This document shows positions 11,457 to 21,010 of a stretch of DNA of 64,000 nt, piece after piece; positions within the stretch are counted from its first letter, which is position 1; the number at the start of each line of letters is the position of its first letter. The notes beneath the pieces were generated by a model, which did not search any database, was not told the DNA's origin, and saw nothing but the letters and a program-made list of their open reading frames with translations. Position numbers and translations under genes: made by a program. The DNA comes from Paludibacter sp. (GTDB taxonomy: Bacteria; Bacteroidota; Bacteroidia; Bacteroidales; Paludibacteraceae). The stretch is taken from the NCBI GenBank assembly GCA_028691965.1, contig JAQUYE010000004.1, forward strand, positions 1-64,000, written 5' to 3'.

Positions 11457-11471
11457 CTATCACACAAGATG
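11441..11471. repeat. Inverted repeat, 14-bp arms with one mismatch
   Basis: catctcgtgtgata / tatcacacaagatg. Confidence 0.8.
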
Positions 11472-11479
11472 TGGGGATC

Positions 11480-11520
11480 TGTCATATAAGGTGTGACGAC
11501 TGATCACACCTTATATGACA
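11480..11520. repeat. Perfect 17-bp inverted repeat, 7-nt spacer
   Basis: tgtcatataaggtgtga cgactga tcacaccttatatgaca. Confidence 0.9.
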
Positions 11521-11526
11521 AGCAGA

Positions 11527-11562
11527 TAAACTATAAGTAACTGATCAGTTACTTATAGTTTA
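11527..11562. repeat. Perfect 36-bp palindrome without spacer
   Basis: taaactataagtaactga|tcagttacttatagttta. Confidence 0.9.
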
Positions 11563-12174
11563 AATGGACAATCGGTTTAGTTGAGACGACAGTTTCCCGG
11601 TAACCAAAAAAGGAAATTGGTTAAAGCTTTTTGGAAGTAAAAAGGACGTTAGTGCAGTAAAACCAGCAAGGAAAGGAGGGTGCTGTAAAAAAGATACGAC
11701 TGTTCGTGTGTTCTGATTGCCCGAAATGGGTAATTGTTGTTGGGGTGAAAGCGGCAGGGTAACGGGATGAAAACCTGCCGGAATTGGATAGGTAAAGTGC
11801 ATTGTAAGTAGTTGCGACCTGTCCGTATACAGTTGCATACGCCGGCCCGAATACCCTAAGCATAGTTGTTAAAGTCTTTGATGTGCCTGATATGTTAATT
11901 TTTGAGTTAACAGTTTGAGGTATGTGGAGAGAGGGTGCAAGTTGGGTGGTGAGGACTATTACAAGGTATACAGTAACTATAAGAAGCACTATCGGGAGAA
12001 CTTCGGGTTGGAATAATTTAAGTAGGAGGCTTGCTTTCATGGGTGCAAATATAGCGCACTTCCTTCACTGAAAATTGCACAATTGTGGGCAAAAATTGCA
12101 CAATTGTGTCTGATTTTACCGTTTATCAGGCTGATAGGGTCAGTTTGTCGCTGGAGGATAGGTAAAGCAATCAA

Positions 12175-12214
12175 AAAAAGATGTCCTGAAATATAATTTT
12201 CAGGACATCTTTTT
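12175..12214. terminator. Bidirectional terminator-like hairpin next to left prophage end
   Basis: aaaaagatgtcctgaaa tataat tttcaggacatcttttt, 17-bp perfect stem. Confidence 0.75.
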
Positions 12215-12303
12215 AAAAGGTGGTGCCACCAGCACCACGATATAATCAGATAGTCAGTCATTTACGCCCAATTGGTCTTTTGTTGGGATGTAAATCCTTA
12301 ATT

Positions 12304-12684
12304 TTACCCTGTATTCGCGCTGGAATTTGGAAAATCGGTAAGCTTTTCACATCTCTCTAGCTCTACTCTTAGATGTGTTATTTCCTTCTGTAATTCGTAA
12401 CATAGTTTCCATGGATTTTCCCCGTATTCTGGTGATGGTTCTTGTAATCTGTCAACAGACATCGGCTTTGAATCATATTGGTCAAAAAAATAATTCATAT
12501 CAACATTGAAAAACAACGCTATCTTTTCCAAATTGGTGACTTTAGGAATGCTCCTTCCATTGATAATTGAATCTAATCCAACGAGACTTAGTTCAATGTG
12601 TTCACATAAAGATGCTTTAGAAAACCGTTTGTCAATAAGTTTTCTTTGTGTAATTAGATAATTGATTTTCTGTGGATTAAACAT
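12304..12684 (-). CDS. XRE-family HTH regulator (putative prophage repressor)
   Basis: HTH SKASLCEHIELSLVGLDSIINGRSIPKVTNLEKIALFFNV; divergent from early genes. Confidence 0.75.
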   Translation of the reverse strand: MFNPQKINYLITQRKLIDKRFSKASLCEHIELSLVGLDSIINGRSIPKVTNLEKIALFFNVDMNYFFDQYDSKPMSVDRLQEPSPEYGENPWKLCYELQKEITHLRVELERCEKLTDFPNSSANTG

Positions 12685-12745
12685 ATTTATATTGTTTAAG
12701 ATTCTAAATAACAAAGTAAAGTATGATTTTTAACACAAATAATAG

Positions 12746-12775
12746 TTTGTATTATGAAAGAATACTGTATGTTTG
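12746..12775 (+). promoter_or_regulatory. Bacteroidales housekeeping-type promoter for early operon
   Basis: TTTG (12746-12749), 18-nt spacer, TATGTTTG (12768-12775). Confidence 0.5.
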
Positions 12776-12808
12776 CACTACTAATTTAATAATTAAATTG
12801 ATAATGTA

Positions 12809-13048
12809 ATGAAAGTAGAACTAACAAAAGAGCAACAATTAAACTTTAAGGACTATTATAATGCTCTGGTAGAGAGTAAGAAAGCGGATATAGTAAAGTT
12901 TTTTGTACCGAAGTACATGTCAATCGCTACATTCTACTATCGAATGAGAACTAATGGATGGACAGAGTATGATTATGAGAAAATGGAAGAGTTAACCACA
13001 CTAAACTTTAGATCTGATGAAAACAAAATTTGTACAGTTGCTGAGTAA
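12809..13048 (+). CDS. Hypothetical small early phage protein
   Basis: First ORF of rightward early operon, good start context. Confidence 0.55.
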   Translation: MKVELTKEQQLNFKDYYNALVESKKADIVKFFVPKYMSIATFYYRMRTNGWTEYDYEKMEELTTLNFRSDENKICTVAE

Positions 13049-13241
13049 GGCAACGGGTGTTGATGTAACAATTGTTGGTGATAACACTAATATAACCTTT
13101 GAATCACCTGTATGGCCAGGTAAAACTTGTATATACCAGATAATGGGTGCCTGGGAGCTTATTTCGGCAAATGAGAGAGGTATAAAATTGGCAAATTACG
13201 ACGAAATAACACCAAGTAATTATGGAAATAAGGAATCTTGA
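13017..13241 (+). CDS. Hypothetical small early phage protein
   Basis: Overlapping ORF in early operon. Confidence 0.5.
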   Translation: MKTKFVQLLSKATGVDVTIVGDNTNITFESPVWPGKTCIYQIMGAWELISANERGIKLANYDEITPSNYGNKES

Positions 13242-13779
13242 ATTTACCGGATTGCCAGATGGTGAAGTTGAAGTGAGACCTGCTGAAGCTAAACCATTTA
13301 CTCTTACTCCAGAGAATGCGGAGTTTGTTGAGGAATTTTTAAATATGCTTCGATTACGTCGTCCTCATGCTCTTGATGCGTTACGCAAAAGGTACTCAAA
13401 AAGCAAAGAAAACAAACAGTACTACAATTTTCTTGTCTGTCGTGGTTTTATTAAATGTAATTTCATAGTACATGATAACCGATTAGATATTGATGATAAG
13501 GGCACTATTAATACCGAATTTATAATGTGCCCTCGCCTGGGAGAATGCCCGGAATATGGTGTTGTATGTAATTCGCAGGAATGTAGTGAACTTTCGTCGC
13601 GCGAAATTGAAATATTAAGACTTATTACACTTGGTTATGAGAATACTGAGATTGGAGACATATTGTATATAAGTCCGAATACGGTACATAATCACCGGAA
13701 TAATATTCTCCGTAAATTGAATTTGAATAATACAGCCGAACTGGTTAGATACTGGTTCGAGAATAAACTTGATCAATAA
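13222..13779 (+). CDS. LuxR-type HTH protein
   Basis: C-terminal LSSREIEILRLITLGYENTEIGDILYISPNTVHNHRNNILRKLNLNNTAELVRY. Confidence 0.8.
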   Translation: MEIRNLEFTGLPDGEVEVRPAEAKPFTLTPENAEFVEEFLNMLRLRRPHALDALRKRYSKSKENKQYYNFLVCRGFIKCNFIVHDNRLDIDDKGTINTEFIMCPRLGECPEYGVVCNSQECSELSSREIEILRLITLGYENTEIGDILYISPNTVHNHRNNILRKLNLNNTAELVRYWFENKLDQ

Positions 13780-13788
13780 ATTGACACT

Positions 13789-14055
13789 ATGGAAAATCAT
13801 ATGATTATTACTGTTAACAATAAATCGATCCGTTTCGGGAAAGTTATCGATGGGTACATCAACCTGATTACTGATTTTAATATTTTCAATTATCCTAACC
13901 TTATTAAAATACTTCGTGACGATCCGGAGGTGGAAGATGTATACTCTGTACAGAATTTTACAACTACTTTAGGTGGTATGGCGCTGATTGTAAAAAGCGA
14001 TTTCAACTACTTGAGATTTTCGGAGAGATTATTTTCATACTTATCCTCTATGTAA
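13789..14055 (+). CDS. Hypothetical early phage protein
   Basis: ORF in operon. Confidence 0.5.
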   Translation: MENHMIITVNNKSIRFGKVIDGYINLITDFNIFNYPNLIKILRDDPEVEDVYSVQNFTTTLGGMALIVKSDFNYLRFSERLFSYLSSM

Positions 14056-14065
14056 CAAACAAACA

Positions 14066-14482
14066 ATGGACCTATCAACCTACCGTCTTGTGTCTTATGC
14101 TGATTCTACATGGATTAATGAGTATATTGATATAATGGGTTATAATCAATTTCATCACTACAAGGAAAGAGTATACAATAGGTTATATAATTTAACTGTT
14201 GGGCAGAGTCTGTCGATTTTAAAGTGGGTCGAGCCAAGTAACTACGATCTATTTATAAAAATAGCCTGTTGCTTTATTAGCGAATCAAAGGGCTGCTATT
14301 ATTTCTATGATAACTATACAGTAATAAAACACACTTTCGATCATGAACAAATGGAACAATCACATAGATTTTTTGAAAGAAAACGTTGGGAAAATGACAA
14401 CAGAGAAGATAGCTCAGGAACTAAAAGTGACTCCGTACGAGCTACATCTTTTCCTTCATCGGAAAAGGCTCTTCAAGATTAA
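14066..14482 (+). CDS. Hypothetical early phage protein
   Basis: ORF in operon; 3' end overlaps next ORF by 140 nt. Confidence 0.45.
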   Translation: MDLSTYRLVSYADSTWINEYIDIMGYNQFHHYKERVYNRLYNLTVGQSLSILKWVEPSNYDLFIKIACCFISESKGCYYFYDNYTVIKHTFDHEQMEQSHRFFERKRWENDNREDSSGTKSDSVRATSFPSSEKALQD

Positions 14483-14726
14483 TGAGAGAAAGAATTTGTG
14501 TCTGAAGTTGATAAGGTTCAAATTCATTCACGAGGAATACTTTACTCCTACTTTTCGGTTTTTTGATGCTACTGGTATCCGCTCACGTAGATGGTGGCAA
14601 ATATTTAGAGGTGAAAAGTTAATGACAGAACGAGAATACCTGGCAGTTGTAAAACATCTGCAAATACCACTTACTAAAGCACAAGAAGTACGACAACTAG
14701 ACTTATTTGACAATGAACTACTATAA
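14343..14726 (+). CDS. Hypothetical protein with HTH-like N-terminus
   Basis: MTTEKIAQELKVTPYELHLFLHRKRL resembles HTH; overlaps primase start. Confidence 0.5.
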   Translation: MNKWNNHIDFLKENVGKMTTEKIAQELKVTPYELHLFLHRKRLFKINERKNLCLKLIRFKFIHEEYFTPTFRFFDATGIRSRRWWQIFRGEKLMTEREYLAVVKHLQIPLTKAQEVRQLDLFDNELL

Positions 14727-17700
14727 AGAAGAAGATAAACAGCGAATTTTGGATGCTACCAATGATAGACTGGTAGAGGTAATATCCGACTTTGTGAATT
14801 TAACACAAAAAGGTAATAAGTATTTTGGGGATTGCCCGTCGTGTGGAAAGGAACGCGGATTAGAAATTAATCCTCAAAAGAAAATATTTAAGTGTTTCAA
14901 ATGTGGACAGGTAGGTGGTAATAATTCAGTAAGTTTTCTTATGAAAGCTCAAAATAAGACTTTCCCTGAAGCACTGGAATATCTTCAACATAAATTTTCG
15001 ATAGTGGTTGATACTCCGAACCCTGCAAAACCAAAAAAAGCAATTAAGCAAAAAAAATCTGAATCTTATTGTGAATCTCTCCTCCGCATGTCGGGATTGA
15101 CACAGCAAGATGTACAAGCAACTGTGTTTGTTCAGGATACAAATAAAACAGTTCTTACCTCTCGGGTTTTTAAATCGGGCACTGTCGATAGTTTTTTTCG
15201 TATTGTAGAGGGTGATGATGTAATCATTGAGTACTATGACCTTGAAGGCGCTCCTGTTAAATATGAGGTAAAGGAAAAGAAAAAACCAACCGGTGTATAC
15301 AAGGAGTTTTTCCGGATCAGGTATCAATTTCCTGATGAACATAAAGATTCGCAAGGTAAACCATGTAAGTATAAGTCTCCGTATGGAAGTGGAAATTTTA
15401 TTTATATACCTGAAAAAATTAGGGAGTTGTATCGATCCGGGCAAAATATCGAACGCTTATTTTTGCAGGAAGGGGAGAAAAAAGCCGAAAAGGCATGTAA
15501 ACATGGCGTTCATTCTGTTGGTCTTGCTGGAATCAATAATATAGCAATGGATGGCAGATTACCGGAGGATCTGATCCGCATTATTCAAAAGTTGAAGGTT
15601 AAGGAAGTTATTCTTGTATTTGATAGTGACTGGAATGATATTTCGAAAGAAATTAAAATCAACGACTCTGTCGATAAACGTCCCCGCAATTTTTTCTATG
15701 CTGCTCGTAATTTTAAGGACTATATGCGTGCCTTGAAAAATCGTGAAATATATGTTGATATTTACATTGGACACGTAAAGCAAAATGAAAAGGAAGATAA
15801 GGGTATTGATGATTTGTTAACTAACACATTAAAAAATAATGAATCCGAATTGCAATCAGATATCGAGTACTTAATCAACGAAAAGAATTTATCTGGCCAA
15901 TACCTGCAGTTGTTCAAAATTACAAGCTGGACCGACAATAAGCTCGAAGAACTATGGAGTTTAAACAATCCACAAGAATTTGCTAAGGCTCATAGCGCTG
16001 TTCTTAAGCACCTTCCGGAATTCCGGATTAATCGTCATGTATGGCGTTTTAACGATAAACAGGAAATCGAATCGGCACAACCTATTGAAGCAGATGAAAA
16101 ATACTGGGATGAATCAGTAAAAACTGATAAAGGAGGTAATGAACGAACTGTCTACGATTTTAAATATGGACGATGTTTTACATTTTTACAAAATCGTGGT
16201 TTTGGTCGATATCGGAAACCGGATGGCAATTTTCAGTTCATACAAATTGAACATCCTGTAGTTAAAAATGTAGATCATAACGATGTTCGTGATTTTGTTA
16301 TCGAATTTACAAAGGTAGTTGCAAACGAAAATGTACTTGAAATGCTATACCGTGGAGGGGTGCAATACCTGGGGCCAGACAAACTTAGTAACCTAAATTG
16401 GATCAATCCTAATTTTGAAGATCCAACACGAGATTCTCAGCGGTTTTATTTTAAAAACAAATGCTGGGAAGTAACATCAGGCGAAATTAAAGAATTGGAA
16501 TACACCGGAGTATCGTACAACATTTGGACGGATCAGAAACATGATTTTCCAGCAGTCAAGCATGACTTACCTGTTATTGATGTATCGCTGAATGATGGCG
16601 AATTTGATTATTCTATAAGCCCATACGGAAAAAAATGTCAGTTTCTGCAGTTTCTTATCAATGCTTCCAATTTTACCTGGCGGAAGGAGGAGAAAATCCG
16701 TAATGGAGATTTGGATATACGTATCGATCCTGAGGAGCTGTATGAAAATAAATTACATCTTATATCAAAATTGGCGGCTATTGGGTATATGCTAATGTCT
16801 GCAAAAGACAGATCAATCGCCAGGGCAGTTGTGGCCATGGATGGGATGCAAAGCGAAGTTGGCCAAAGCCGTGGCCGTACCGGCAAATCGCTAATTGGCG
16901 AACTGTTCAAGCAAGTTGTACCATCAATTTACATTAATGGGAAAAAAGGAGATTTGGAAACTGATACATTTATTTGGGACGAACTTACTGAGAAAACAAA
17001 AATTGTATTCATGGATGACGTCCGTACCAACTTTAACCTGGAATTTCTTTTTGCAAATATAACTGGTGATTGGGCAGTCAATTATAAAGGTGGCAGACGT
17101 ATGACTATTCCTTTTCACAAGTCTCCAAAAATATACATCACAACTAACCATGCCCTTAATGGCGAAGGATCCAGTTTTACGGACCGTCAATACATAATTG
17201 CATTTTCCGATTGGTATAATGATACTCACAAGCCTATTGATGATTTTGGCAATCAATTTTTTGACGAATGGGATTTTGAACAATGGAACCTGCTATGGAA
17301 TCTTATGGCTAACTGCGTACAGGTTTATTTAAAATATGGTGTAATTCAAGCTCCTCAGGAACGTATTGCAATAAGGCAACAGCGTCAAAAAATGGGAGAA
17401 ACATTTATTACGTGGGCCGAAGAATACTTTAGCGACGAGTCTAAGTTAGGACAAAGACTAGTCAAGAAAAATATTTACGAAGATTTTATTAAATCGTCGA
17501 ATGTTAATCTTAAGTATGAGCCAATTACCATCTTCAAGAAAAAAATACAATCGTTCTGTAAATGGAAAGGATTTATTTTCAACCCACATATGTATGATTC
17601 CATCACTGGATTGCCGTTGCGATACGACAAGGATGGACAGCCAATACTTGACGATAAGTCGGGTGGGGTTGAGTACTTAACAGTAGCAGTATCCGGGTAT

Positions 17701-17766
17701 AAAACCATATTTACCGAAAGCGAATCCGGAGAATTAATTCCAGAAAATGACGACAAACCATTTTAA
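14707..17766 (+). CDS. Phage primase-helicase (CHC2 zinc finger, Toprim-like region, SF3/D5-like helicase)
   Basis: CPSC...CFKC zinc ribbon, LFLQEGEKKAEKACKHG, GRTGKSLIGELFKQ Walker A. Confidence 0.85.
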   Translation: MTMNYYKEEDKQRILDATNDRLVEVISDFVNLTQKGNKYFGDCPSCGKERGLEINPQKKIFKCFKCGQVGGNNSVSFLMKAQNKTFPEALEYLQHKFSIVVDTPNPAKPKKAIKQKKSESYCESLLRMSGLTQQDVQATVFVQDTNKTVLTSRVFKSGTVDSFFRIVEGDDVIIEYYDLEGAPVKYEVKEKKKPTGVYKEFFRIRYQFPDEHKDSQGKPCKYKSPYGSGNFIYIPEKIRELYRSGQNIERLFLQEGEKKAEKACKHGVHSVGLAGINNIAMDGRLPEDLIRIIQKLKVKEVILVFDSDWNDISKEIKINDSVDKRPRNFFYAARNFKDYMRALKNREIYVDIYIGHVKQNEKEDKGIDDLLTNTLKNNESELQSDIEYLINEKNLSGQYLQLFKITSWTDNKLEELWSLNNPQEFAKAHSAVLKHLPEFRINRHVWRFNDKQEIESAQPIEADEKYWDESVKTDKGGNERTVYDFKYGRCFTFLQNRGFGRYRKPDGNFQFIQIEHPVVKNVDHNDVRDFVIEFTKVVANENVLEMLYRGGVQYLGPDKLSNLNWINPNFEDPTRDSQRFYFKNKCWEVTSGEIKELEYTGVSYNIWTDQKHDFPAVKHDLPVIDVSLNDGEFDYSISPYGKKCQFLQFLINASNFTWRKEEKIRNGDLDIRIDPEELYENKLHLISKLAAIGYMLMSAKDRSIARAVVAMDGMQSEVGQSRGRTGKSLIGELFKQVVPSIYINGKKGDLETDTFIWDELTEKTKIVFMDDVRTNFNLEFLFANITGDWAVNYKGGRRMTIPFHKSPKIYITTNHALNGEGSSFTDRQYIIAFSDWYNDTHKPIDDFGNQFFDEWDFEQWNLLWNLMANCVQVYLKYGVIQAPQERIAIRQQRQKMGETFITWAEEYFSDESKLGQRLVKKNIYEDFIKSSNVNLKYEPITIFKKKIQSFCKWKGFIFNPHMYDSITGLPLRYDKDGQPILDDKSGGVEYLTVAVSGYKTIFTESESGELIPENDDKPF

Positions 17767-17775
17767 TTAATATTT

Positions 17776-18000
17776 ATGAGTAGAACAGTAATTGTAAAAA
17801 TCGAAGCAGATTACAAAGAAATTGCAATGGAATTAGCAGAAATGCACAAACAAAAACATGAAGGTTTAGTCCCGATGCGTATCAGTGCTAAAACCGTGAT
17901 CCTGGTAAAACCAGATGATCCTCGCTACGTTGAGTATCGCATAAGCCAGAAAGGTAAAATACATAAGGAAATGGACGTTTTAAGAAAATCTAAGACATAA
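17776..18000 (+). CDS. Hypothetical small phage protein
   Basis: ORF after primase. Confidence 0.45.
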   Translation: MSRTVIVKIEADYKEIAMELAEMHKQKHEGLVPMRISAKTVILVKPDDPRYVEYRISQKGKIHKEMDVLRKSKT

Positions 18001-18005
18001 TTATA

Positions 18006-18119
18006 ATGAAAGCAAAAGTAAAATCACGAGGTCAATCAAATGGTTGTTTTTACATTTTTATTACAGCAATTGGCTTTTGGGCCGCATTGATCACTATTTT
18101 TTTTATATATATCAAATGA
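18006..18119 (+). CDS. Small single-TM protein (37 aa)
   Basis: MKAKVKSRGQSNGCFYIFITAIGFWAALITIFFIYIK; stop overlaps methyltransferase ATG (ATGA). Confidence 0.5.
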   Translation: MKAKVKSRGQSNGCFYIFITAIGFWAALITIFFIYIK

Positions 18120-19738
18120 CAAAAGATATTGAATTAATATACATTGATTTATTTTCAGGTGCAGGTGGCACCTCAACAGGGGTAGAGACAAGCGGAGTAG
18201 CAAAAGTTATTGCTTGCGTCAACCATGATGCTAATGCAATCGCTTCCCATGCTGCAAATCATCCGGAAGCACTACACTTTGTAGAAGATGTTAGAACACT
18301 CGATGTAACAAAGATTATTGCTCATACTAAATTTATGAAGCGTCAACACCCGGATGCAAAACTTGTGTTGTGGGCTAGTTTGGAGTGTACTAATTTCAGC
18401 AAGGCAAAAGGTGGCCTACCACGTGATGCAGACAGCCGAACATTGGCTTATTCGTTGTACAAGCATTACGATCCTATCAGAAATAAATATCTTGACGGGA
18501 TAGGATATATTCAGGCATTAGATCCAGACTACATACAAATAGAAAATGTTGAAGAGTTTATGAGCTGGGGCGAAATGGATGCAAATGGTAAGCCAATAAG
18601 CAGACAAAATGGGATAAACTACATGAGGTTTGTTAATGATATTTGCAACCTTGGCTACCATACAGATTTTAGAATTTTAAATTCAGCTGACTTCGGAGCT
18701 TACACATCAAGAAAAAGGCTTTTTCTTCAGTTTGCGAAATGCAATCTTGCTATTACATGGCCGGAACCAACGCATTGCAAAGGAGGATCAGTGGGTATGT
18801 TTGATGAGTTTAAAAAATGGAAGCCGGTAAAAGATGTTCTTGATTTTTCAGACGAAGGTGTTTCTATTTTTGAAAGGAAAAAACCACTTTCGGACAAAAC
18901 ACTAGAAAGAATTTATGCCGGACTTATAAAGTTCGTTGCAGGAGGTAAGAATAAATTTATCTCAAAGTACTTTAGTGGACATCCTGAGAGTAAAAACATA
19001 TCTGTTGAACAGCCATCTGGGGCAATTACAACAAAAGATCACCACTCGATTGTGACTTGCCGGTTTATTTCTGCATATTATAGTAACGGAGACAATGTGA
19101 GCTCAATTGAATATCCAAGTCCTACAGTTACAACCAAAGACAGGCTTACGATTGTTAATACAAAATTTCTTGACATGCAGTATGGAAATGGCATGCCATC
19201 GAATTTAAACAATCCAGCACCTACTGTAACCACGAACCCAAAACATCATCTGGTCACAGTTACCCCATGGATCATGAACACAAATTATGGTAACATAGGG
19301 AGCGGAATCAACGTCCCGGCACCAACAATTACAGCAAATCGCAAATGGCACTACCTCCTGAATCCTCAATACATGAATGCAGGTGGTTCAGTTGATAATC
19401 CGGCTTTTACTTTAATTGCAAGAATGGACAAGATGCCACCATATTTAGTTAATGCCGAAAGTGGAGAGGTTGCAATAATGATACACGAATCCGATACCAT
19501 ACAAATGATAAAAATCAAAGAATTCATGTGTATGTATGGTATTGTGGATATTAAAATGCGAATGTTGAAAATTCCAGAGCTAAAAATGATAATGGGATTC
19601 CCGGAAAACTACAAACTGATTGGGACTCAGGCGGAACAAAAGAAGTACATAGGTAATGCGGTTGAGGTAACAATGGCCAGAGCGCTTTGTGGAGCAACGG
19701 CAAGGGGACTAAGAAATGTATGCAGAAATGCTATATAA
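18116..19738 (+). CDS. C5 cytosine DNA methyltransferase
   Basis: IDLFSGAGGTSTG motif I, EN(V)EE motif, C-terminal MMGFPENYKLIGTQAEQKKYIGNAVEVTMARAL; start reassigned to 18116. Confidence 0.88.
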   Translation: MTKDIELIYIDLFSGAGGTSTGVETSGVAKVIACVNHDANAIASHAANHPEALHFVEDVRTLDVTKIIAHTKFMKRQHPDAKLVLWASLECTNFSKAKGGLPRDADSRTLAYSLYKHYDPIRNKYLDGIGYIQALDPDYIQIENVEEFMSWGEMDANGKPISRQNGINYMRFVNDICNLGYHTDFRILNSADFGAYTSRKRLFLQFAKCNLAITWPEPTHCKGGSVGMFDEFKKWKPVKDVLDFSDEGVSIFERKKPLSDKTLERIYAGLIKFVAGGKNKFISKYFSGHPESKNISVEQPSGAITTKDHHSIVTCRFISAYYSNGDNVSSIEYPSPTVTTKDRLTIVNTKFLDMQYGNGMPSNLNNPAPTVTTNPKHHLVTVTPWIMNTNYGNIGSGINVPAPTITANRKWHYLLNPQYMNAGGSVDNPAFTLIARMDKMPPYLVNAESGEVAIMIHESDTIQMIKIKEFMCMYGIVDIKMRMLKIPELKMIMGFPENYKLIGTQAEQKKYIGNAVEVTMARALCGATARGLRNVCRNAI

Positions 19739-19871
19739 CGAATAAGACTATATGAAATGTAAAGATAAGAATACCGAAACACGCATTTTTGTAAAGATAC
19801 TTCATAACCACACAAACATGTATAAATCATAGGCAAAACATTATAATATCACATTTATAAACAACTATATT

Positions 19872-20249
19872 ATGAACATCACAGAAAAAATCAAAAGTTA
19901 CGAAGATGCATGCAATGCATTAGGTTTAAACCCGGAGGATCTTCCGGTAGTCGATATGCTTCCCGAAAAGGATAAATCATCGATAATTAGCTATTACAAG
20001 CTTATTGTTATTATCCGAGCCCTGAATGAGGGATGGGAGCCTGACTTTTATAATATTCATGAAAGAAAGTACTATAATTGGCTTTGGGTGGATTCTGCGG
20101 GCTTCGTTTTTGTGTCTTCGTCTAACGCCTCCTCGTCTACGGCTGCGCTTCTCGGCTCTCGCCTTTGTTTTAAAAATAGTAATCTAGCCAGATTTGCAGC
20201 TGAACATTTCCTTGAATTGTATAAAAGCTATTTACTCCTAATAAGATGA
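19872..20249 (+). CDS. Small phage protein carrying DGR variable region VR2
   Basis: Contains 78-bp segment homologous to TR (20094-20171), same reading frame as VR1 (AGFV...GSRLCF). Confidence 0.8.
   Translation: MNITEKIKSYEDACNALGLNPEDLPVVDMLPEKDKSSIISYYKLIVIIRALNEGWEPDFYNIHERKYYNWLWVDSAGFVFVSSSNASSSTAALLGSRLCFKNSNLARFAAEHFLELYKSYLLLIR
20094..20171 (+). repeat. DGR variable repeat 2 (VR2, remote)
   Basis: Ungapped alignment to TR 44014-44091; 18 of 20 mismatches are at TR adenines. Confidence 0.88.
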
Positions 20250-20566
20250 AGCAGTTTAAAATACAGGTTTGCATATCAAATGAGGAAAGCGAGCGAAGGA
20301 GAATGATCGCTAGGGTTGCGCTCGATATGGGCCTGGCCATTACCATGGCCGACGCCGCTAAAATAATTAATCCAACTCCGTTTGATTATGATCTACAGTG
20401 TGCTTACGTTGTTTTAGCTGCCACGTTCAACTTTCGCCAATCATCACATACTGTACACCAATTGTACAGATTAGCATCCTCCGGGATAGCTGTAGTAGTT
20501 GGTGTAAAGAAGCTACAGCCAGAGTACGAATTTATGTGTAGCATTTACGAGCCAGGAGTTGTATAA
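20246..20566 (+). CDS. Hypothetical phage protein
   Basis: ATGA overlap with VR2 gene. Confidence 0.5.
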   Translation: MKQFKIQVCISNEESERRRMIARVALDMGLAITMADAAKIINPTPFDYDLQCAYVVLAATFNFRQSSHTVHQLYRLASSGIAVVVGVKKLQPEYEFMCSIYEPGVV

Positions 20567-20587
20567 AGACATAAAATCATTAATTAG

Positions 20588-20623
20588 AAGTTGGATGCGC
20601 ACGATTGCACTCCAACTTTTTTT
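20588..20623 (+). terminator. Rho-independent terminator-like hairpin at end of early operon
   Basis: aagttgga...tccaactt followed by T run. Confidence 0.65.
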
Positions 20624-21010
20624 GTTTTCCCCCGTTCCCCCAATTTTATCTCAACTATATTTATAGGAATAACTGTGCACAAGTTGTTCAAATATAGATG
20701 TATACATATAATATTCTTCTTTTTTATATTTTTTGTATTTTACAAAACAGACTAGTATAAAAAGTGGTAAAAAAATCGTGCAGTCGTACGAAAGTTAAAT
20801 TTTGAAACTTAAACACCTAAATAACAGATAATTATAGGCGCACGATTTTTGCACGATTTTGCACGATTCGTACTTTTCCGCACGATTTTTAAAATCGTAC
20901 GGTTTTTTTTAAAAATGAACGAAATCGTGCAAAAAAAGTACGGCCATATATTGTTGATATACAGCATACTATGTTACTATGATTGATGTTTTGCACTTCT
21001 GCACGATTTT
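20599..21010. repeat. Cluster of GCACGATTTT-type iterons in both orientations
   Basis: GCACGAT/ATCGTGC at 20599, 20774-20781, 20840, 20851, 20861, 20880, 20924-20930, 21001. Confidence 0.75.

Noticed and set aside
11264-11485. 73-aa minus-strand ORF over the repeat array
   Set aside because: ORF composition is only the 22-bp repeat read through shifting frames; no coding evidence.
11560-12261. Minus-strand ORFs (92, 139 and 74 aa) between repeat array and attL
   Set aside because: Overlapping frames, low-complexity or implausible proteins, span palindromes and the terminator; probably noncoding.
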